Assembly: GCA_041395945.1 (NCBI GenBank)
Contig: JAWKZN010000003.1
Location: 1-64,000, forward strand
Reading direction: 5' to 3'
Source of the DNA: Pseudomonadales bacterium
GTDB lineage: Bacteria > Pseudomonadota > Gammaproteobacteria > Pseudomonadales > Azotimanducaceae
Length of the DNA: 64,000 nucleotides
Below are positions 62,449 through 64,000 of the stretch, piece after piece. The notes below the pieces were generated by a model. The model did not search any database, had not been told where the DNA came from, and saw nothing but the letters and a program-made list of their open reading frames with translations. The translations under genes were made by a program, and so were the position numbers. The first letter of the stretch is position 1. Every line of letters begins with the position of its first letter.

Positions 62449-62921
62449 CACTGCGTCTGTGGGCACGGGTGTGGAGCCCGGTGATTCCCACCGAGCTCAC
62501 CCACGATGCCTGGCGAAAGCTGGCGCTGCCTGGCGAGCCCGATGTGCTGGAGCCGGCCTTCAACAGCGCCTTCCACCATGGCGCGCCCACACCGACGGTA
62601 TCGCTGCTGCTCCACCACAGCCTGAACCTGGCTGGTGACGGCACCCGGGAAGAATGGATGCGGGTCATGGCCTGGCTCGGCCTGCAATACGGTGACGTCC
62701 GGCTGCCACCGGATCATCTGGCCGTGGCCTGCGAGGTGATGTCGGTAGCGGTAGAGCGCTCGGAGGATCTGATCTGCTCCGGGCTCGCGGAGCGTTATCT
62801 GCTCCCCTGGTGCCAGGTCGCCGTGGAGCGGCTCGATACCGCGGGGAACGGTCTGGTCGAATTGCCGCGACGCTTTGCCCAGGCGCTCGATCACATCACG
62901 GCGGATGTTGCATCGCCATAG
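62445..62921 (+). CDS. TorD/EbdD-like maturation chaperone
   Basis: From GTG 62445, overlapping the gamma stop as GTGA, the product is 158 residues, all helical: ELTHDAWRKLALPGEPDVLEPAFNSAFHHGAPTPTVSLLLHHSLNLAGDGTREEWMRVMAWLGLQYGD, then LPPDHLAVACEVMSVAVE and RYLLPWCQVAVERL. LPPDHLAVACEVM is the TorD-family signature. It likely guards the alpha subunit until cofactor insertion and Tat export, and stays in the cytoplasm. It completes the alpha-beta-gamma-delta operon. Confidence 0.85.
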   Translation: MTLRLWARVWSPVIPTELTHDAWRKLALPGEPDVLEPAFNSAFHHGAPTPTVSLLLHHSLNLAGDGTREEWMRVMAWLGLQYGDVRLPPDHLAVACEVMSVAVERSEDLICSGLAERYLLPWCQVAVERLDTAGNGLVELPRRFAQALDHITADVASP

Positions 62922-63043
62922 CCGGCTGACCCGTTGCGTTTGCCTATGCCCCGGGGTTATTTGCTTGTAGCCAATCAGCCTTTCCGTCATTCCCGGGCAA
63001 TGGTTACCTTGGCCACACTGTAAAACCGGGGCTCGCACCCACA

Positions 63044-64000
63044 GTGTCCATAGCCGTTCTGAAGAAATCTCCATTGCCCGGCGGCGCGCCGCAGGGGCTC
63101 GACGAGCGCCTGGTGGCCGATCTCAACGGTCTGGCCGGTAAGCTCGACCAGCAGCAGCTGTGGTGGGCCAGTGGCTATCTGGCTGGTGTTGCGGCGGCGG
63201 CGCCCGTGGCGGCCGGTCAGGTCGCGGCTGCTTCCCAGGCGAGTCCTGCCCCCGTCTGGACCCTGTTCTACGCCACGGAAACGGGCAACAGCCGCAGCAT
63301 TGCCGGCGAACTGCTGGGCCAGATTCAGGCGCTGGGCGTAGAAGCCCGGGCGGTGGATCTGGCTGACTTTCGCCCCGCCCAGTTGAAGAAGGAATCCCAT
63401 GCGCTGTTCGTGGTGGCCACCCACGGCCTCGGCGAACCACCGGAGGGCACCGAAGCGTTTTTCGAATTCGTGCTCGGCGATCGCGCGCCGCGGCTGGAGC
63501 ATCTGTCCTATTCGGTGCTGGCTCTGGGTGACAGCAGCTACGAGGATTTCTGCACGGCCGGCCGTCAGCTCGACGACCGTCTGCAGGCCCTGGGGGCAAG
63601 CCGGCTGGCGCCGCGGGTCGAATGCGACGTCGATTTCGAGTCACTGAGCGAAGCCTGGCAGCGGCAGATGCTCGCCCATATAGAGACGCAGCTGGAGACG
63701 CAGCGCGCCGGAGTCGCTGCCCCCGAGGAAGCCATCGGCACAGTCGCCCCGCGTCTGGTGCCCATCAATCGGCGCCAGCACAGCCGCAAGGATCCGTTTC
63801 ACGCCCCGGTGCTGGAGAACCAGCCAATTACCGGCCGTGGCTCCAGCAAGGACGTACGCCACCTGGTGCTGAGCCTGGAAGGCAGCGGTCTGAGCTACCT
63901 GCCCGGCGACGCCCTCGGGGTGTGGCCCACCAACCCGCCGCAACTCGTCAGCCAGTTCCTCGATCTGCTGAATCTGCACGGCGACACCGAGGTGCGCATC
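63044..64000 (+). CDS. cysJ: Sulfite reductase flavoprotein alpha subunit, cut by the window end
   Basis: The frame is open from GTG 63044 to the last base (319 codons). After a short N-terminal extension, a flavodoxin domain holds FMN with LFYATETGNSRSIAGELL (about 70), VVATHGLGEPPEGTEAFFEFV and VLALGDSSYEDFCTAGRQLDDRL. The FAD domain starts at SRKDPFHAPVLENQPITGRGSSKDVRHLVLSLEGSGLSYLPGDALGVWPTNPP. This is the CysJ/cytochrome P450 reductase layout; the NADPH part lies outside. In sulfite reductase it feeds electrons to CysI; a partner of the molybdoenzyme pathway is less likely. GTG choice is provisional. Confidence 0.88.
   Translation, partial: MSIAVLKKSPLPGGAPQGLDERLVADLNGLAGKLDQQQLWWASGYLAGVAAAAPVAAGQVAAASQASPAPVWTLFYATETGNSRSIAGELLGQIQALGVEARAVDLADFRPAQLKKESHALFVVATHGLGEPPEGTEAFFEFVLGDRAPRLEHLSYSVLALGDSSYEDFCTAGRQLDDRLQALGASRLAPRVECDVDFESLSEAWQRQMLAHIETQLETQRAGVAAPEEAIGTVAPRLVPINRRQHSRKDPFHAPVLENQPITGRGSSKDVRHLVLSLEGSGLSYLPGDALGVWPTNPPQLVSQFLDLLNLHGDTEVRI

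Overview
The window is one contiguous piece of a gammaproteobacterial chromosome. The tmRNA tag peptide is ANDENYALAA, the chromosomal genes are GC-rich and gammaproteobacterial in style, and a large integrative conjugative element (ICE) fills the left three quarters. The ICE lies against the 3' end of the tmRNA gene ssrA (48712-49066, minus strand). Its P4-type integrase (47315-48523) sits at that junction. The other end of the ICE, with relaxase, replication and partition genes, lies left of the window.

Layout of the ICE. 1-445: antitoxin/ParE toxin pair. 446-1369: non-coding stretch with palindromes, stem-loops and a run of six short hairpins, leading into a second XerC/D-like recombinase (1370-2236). 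2332-7734 and 21593-33820: a colinear GI-type (ICEclc/PFGI-1-like) type IV secretion and mating-pair module, from a PilL-like protein and TraD through the TIGR037xx families, the VirB4-type ATPase TraC and the TraG_N protein. This backbone is split between the TIGR03747 membrane-protein gene and the RAQPRD gene by 13.8 kb of cargo.

The first cargo block (7.7-21.4 kb) is the most unusual part. A ribbon-helix-helix regulator with its own palindromic promoter precedes a 2.48k-residue protein with two sacsin/HSP90-like (GHKL) ATPase modules and an SNF2/RapA-like helicase. These are followed by a double zinc-ribbon coiled-coil protein and a convergent Ser/Thr kinase with TPR repeats. The RHH-sacsin-SNF2 part is bracketed by the intact 3' end of the TIGR03747 gene and a diverged second copy of that 3' end (18386-18484), as expected for a discrete cassette acquired at this spot. 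I do not recognise the combination as a named defence system.

The second cargo block (34.3-46.8 kb) holds an excisionase-like HTH protein, a GmrSD-like DUF262/DUF1524 protein, a complete type I restriction-modification system (hsdM-hsdS-hsdR) and a SIR2-HerA pair of the known anti-phage type. An AlpA-like regulator (46984-47160) and the integrase close the element.

Right of ssrA is host chromosome: a Sel1-repeat protein, a small conserved-looking protein, then a + strand set for CoA-dependent catabolism (acyl-CoA dehydrogenase, nitroreductase, SCP-x-type thiolase, acyl-CoA synthetase, AidB-like dehydrogenase). Next comes a periplasmic molybdenum hydroxylase of the ethylbenzene/steroid-C25 dehydrogenase class (alpha, beta, heme gamma, TorD-like chaperone) and the start of a cysJ-like flavoprotein gene cut by the window end. 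A perfect FNR-type box (57663-57676) lies upstream of the molybdoenzyme, which suggests anaerobic control. This region reads as hydrocarbon or steroid side-chain hydroxylation plus CoA-thioester degradation; the substrate cannot be told from sequence.
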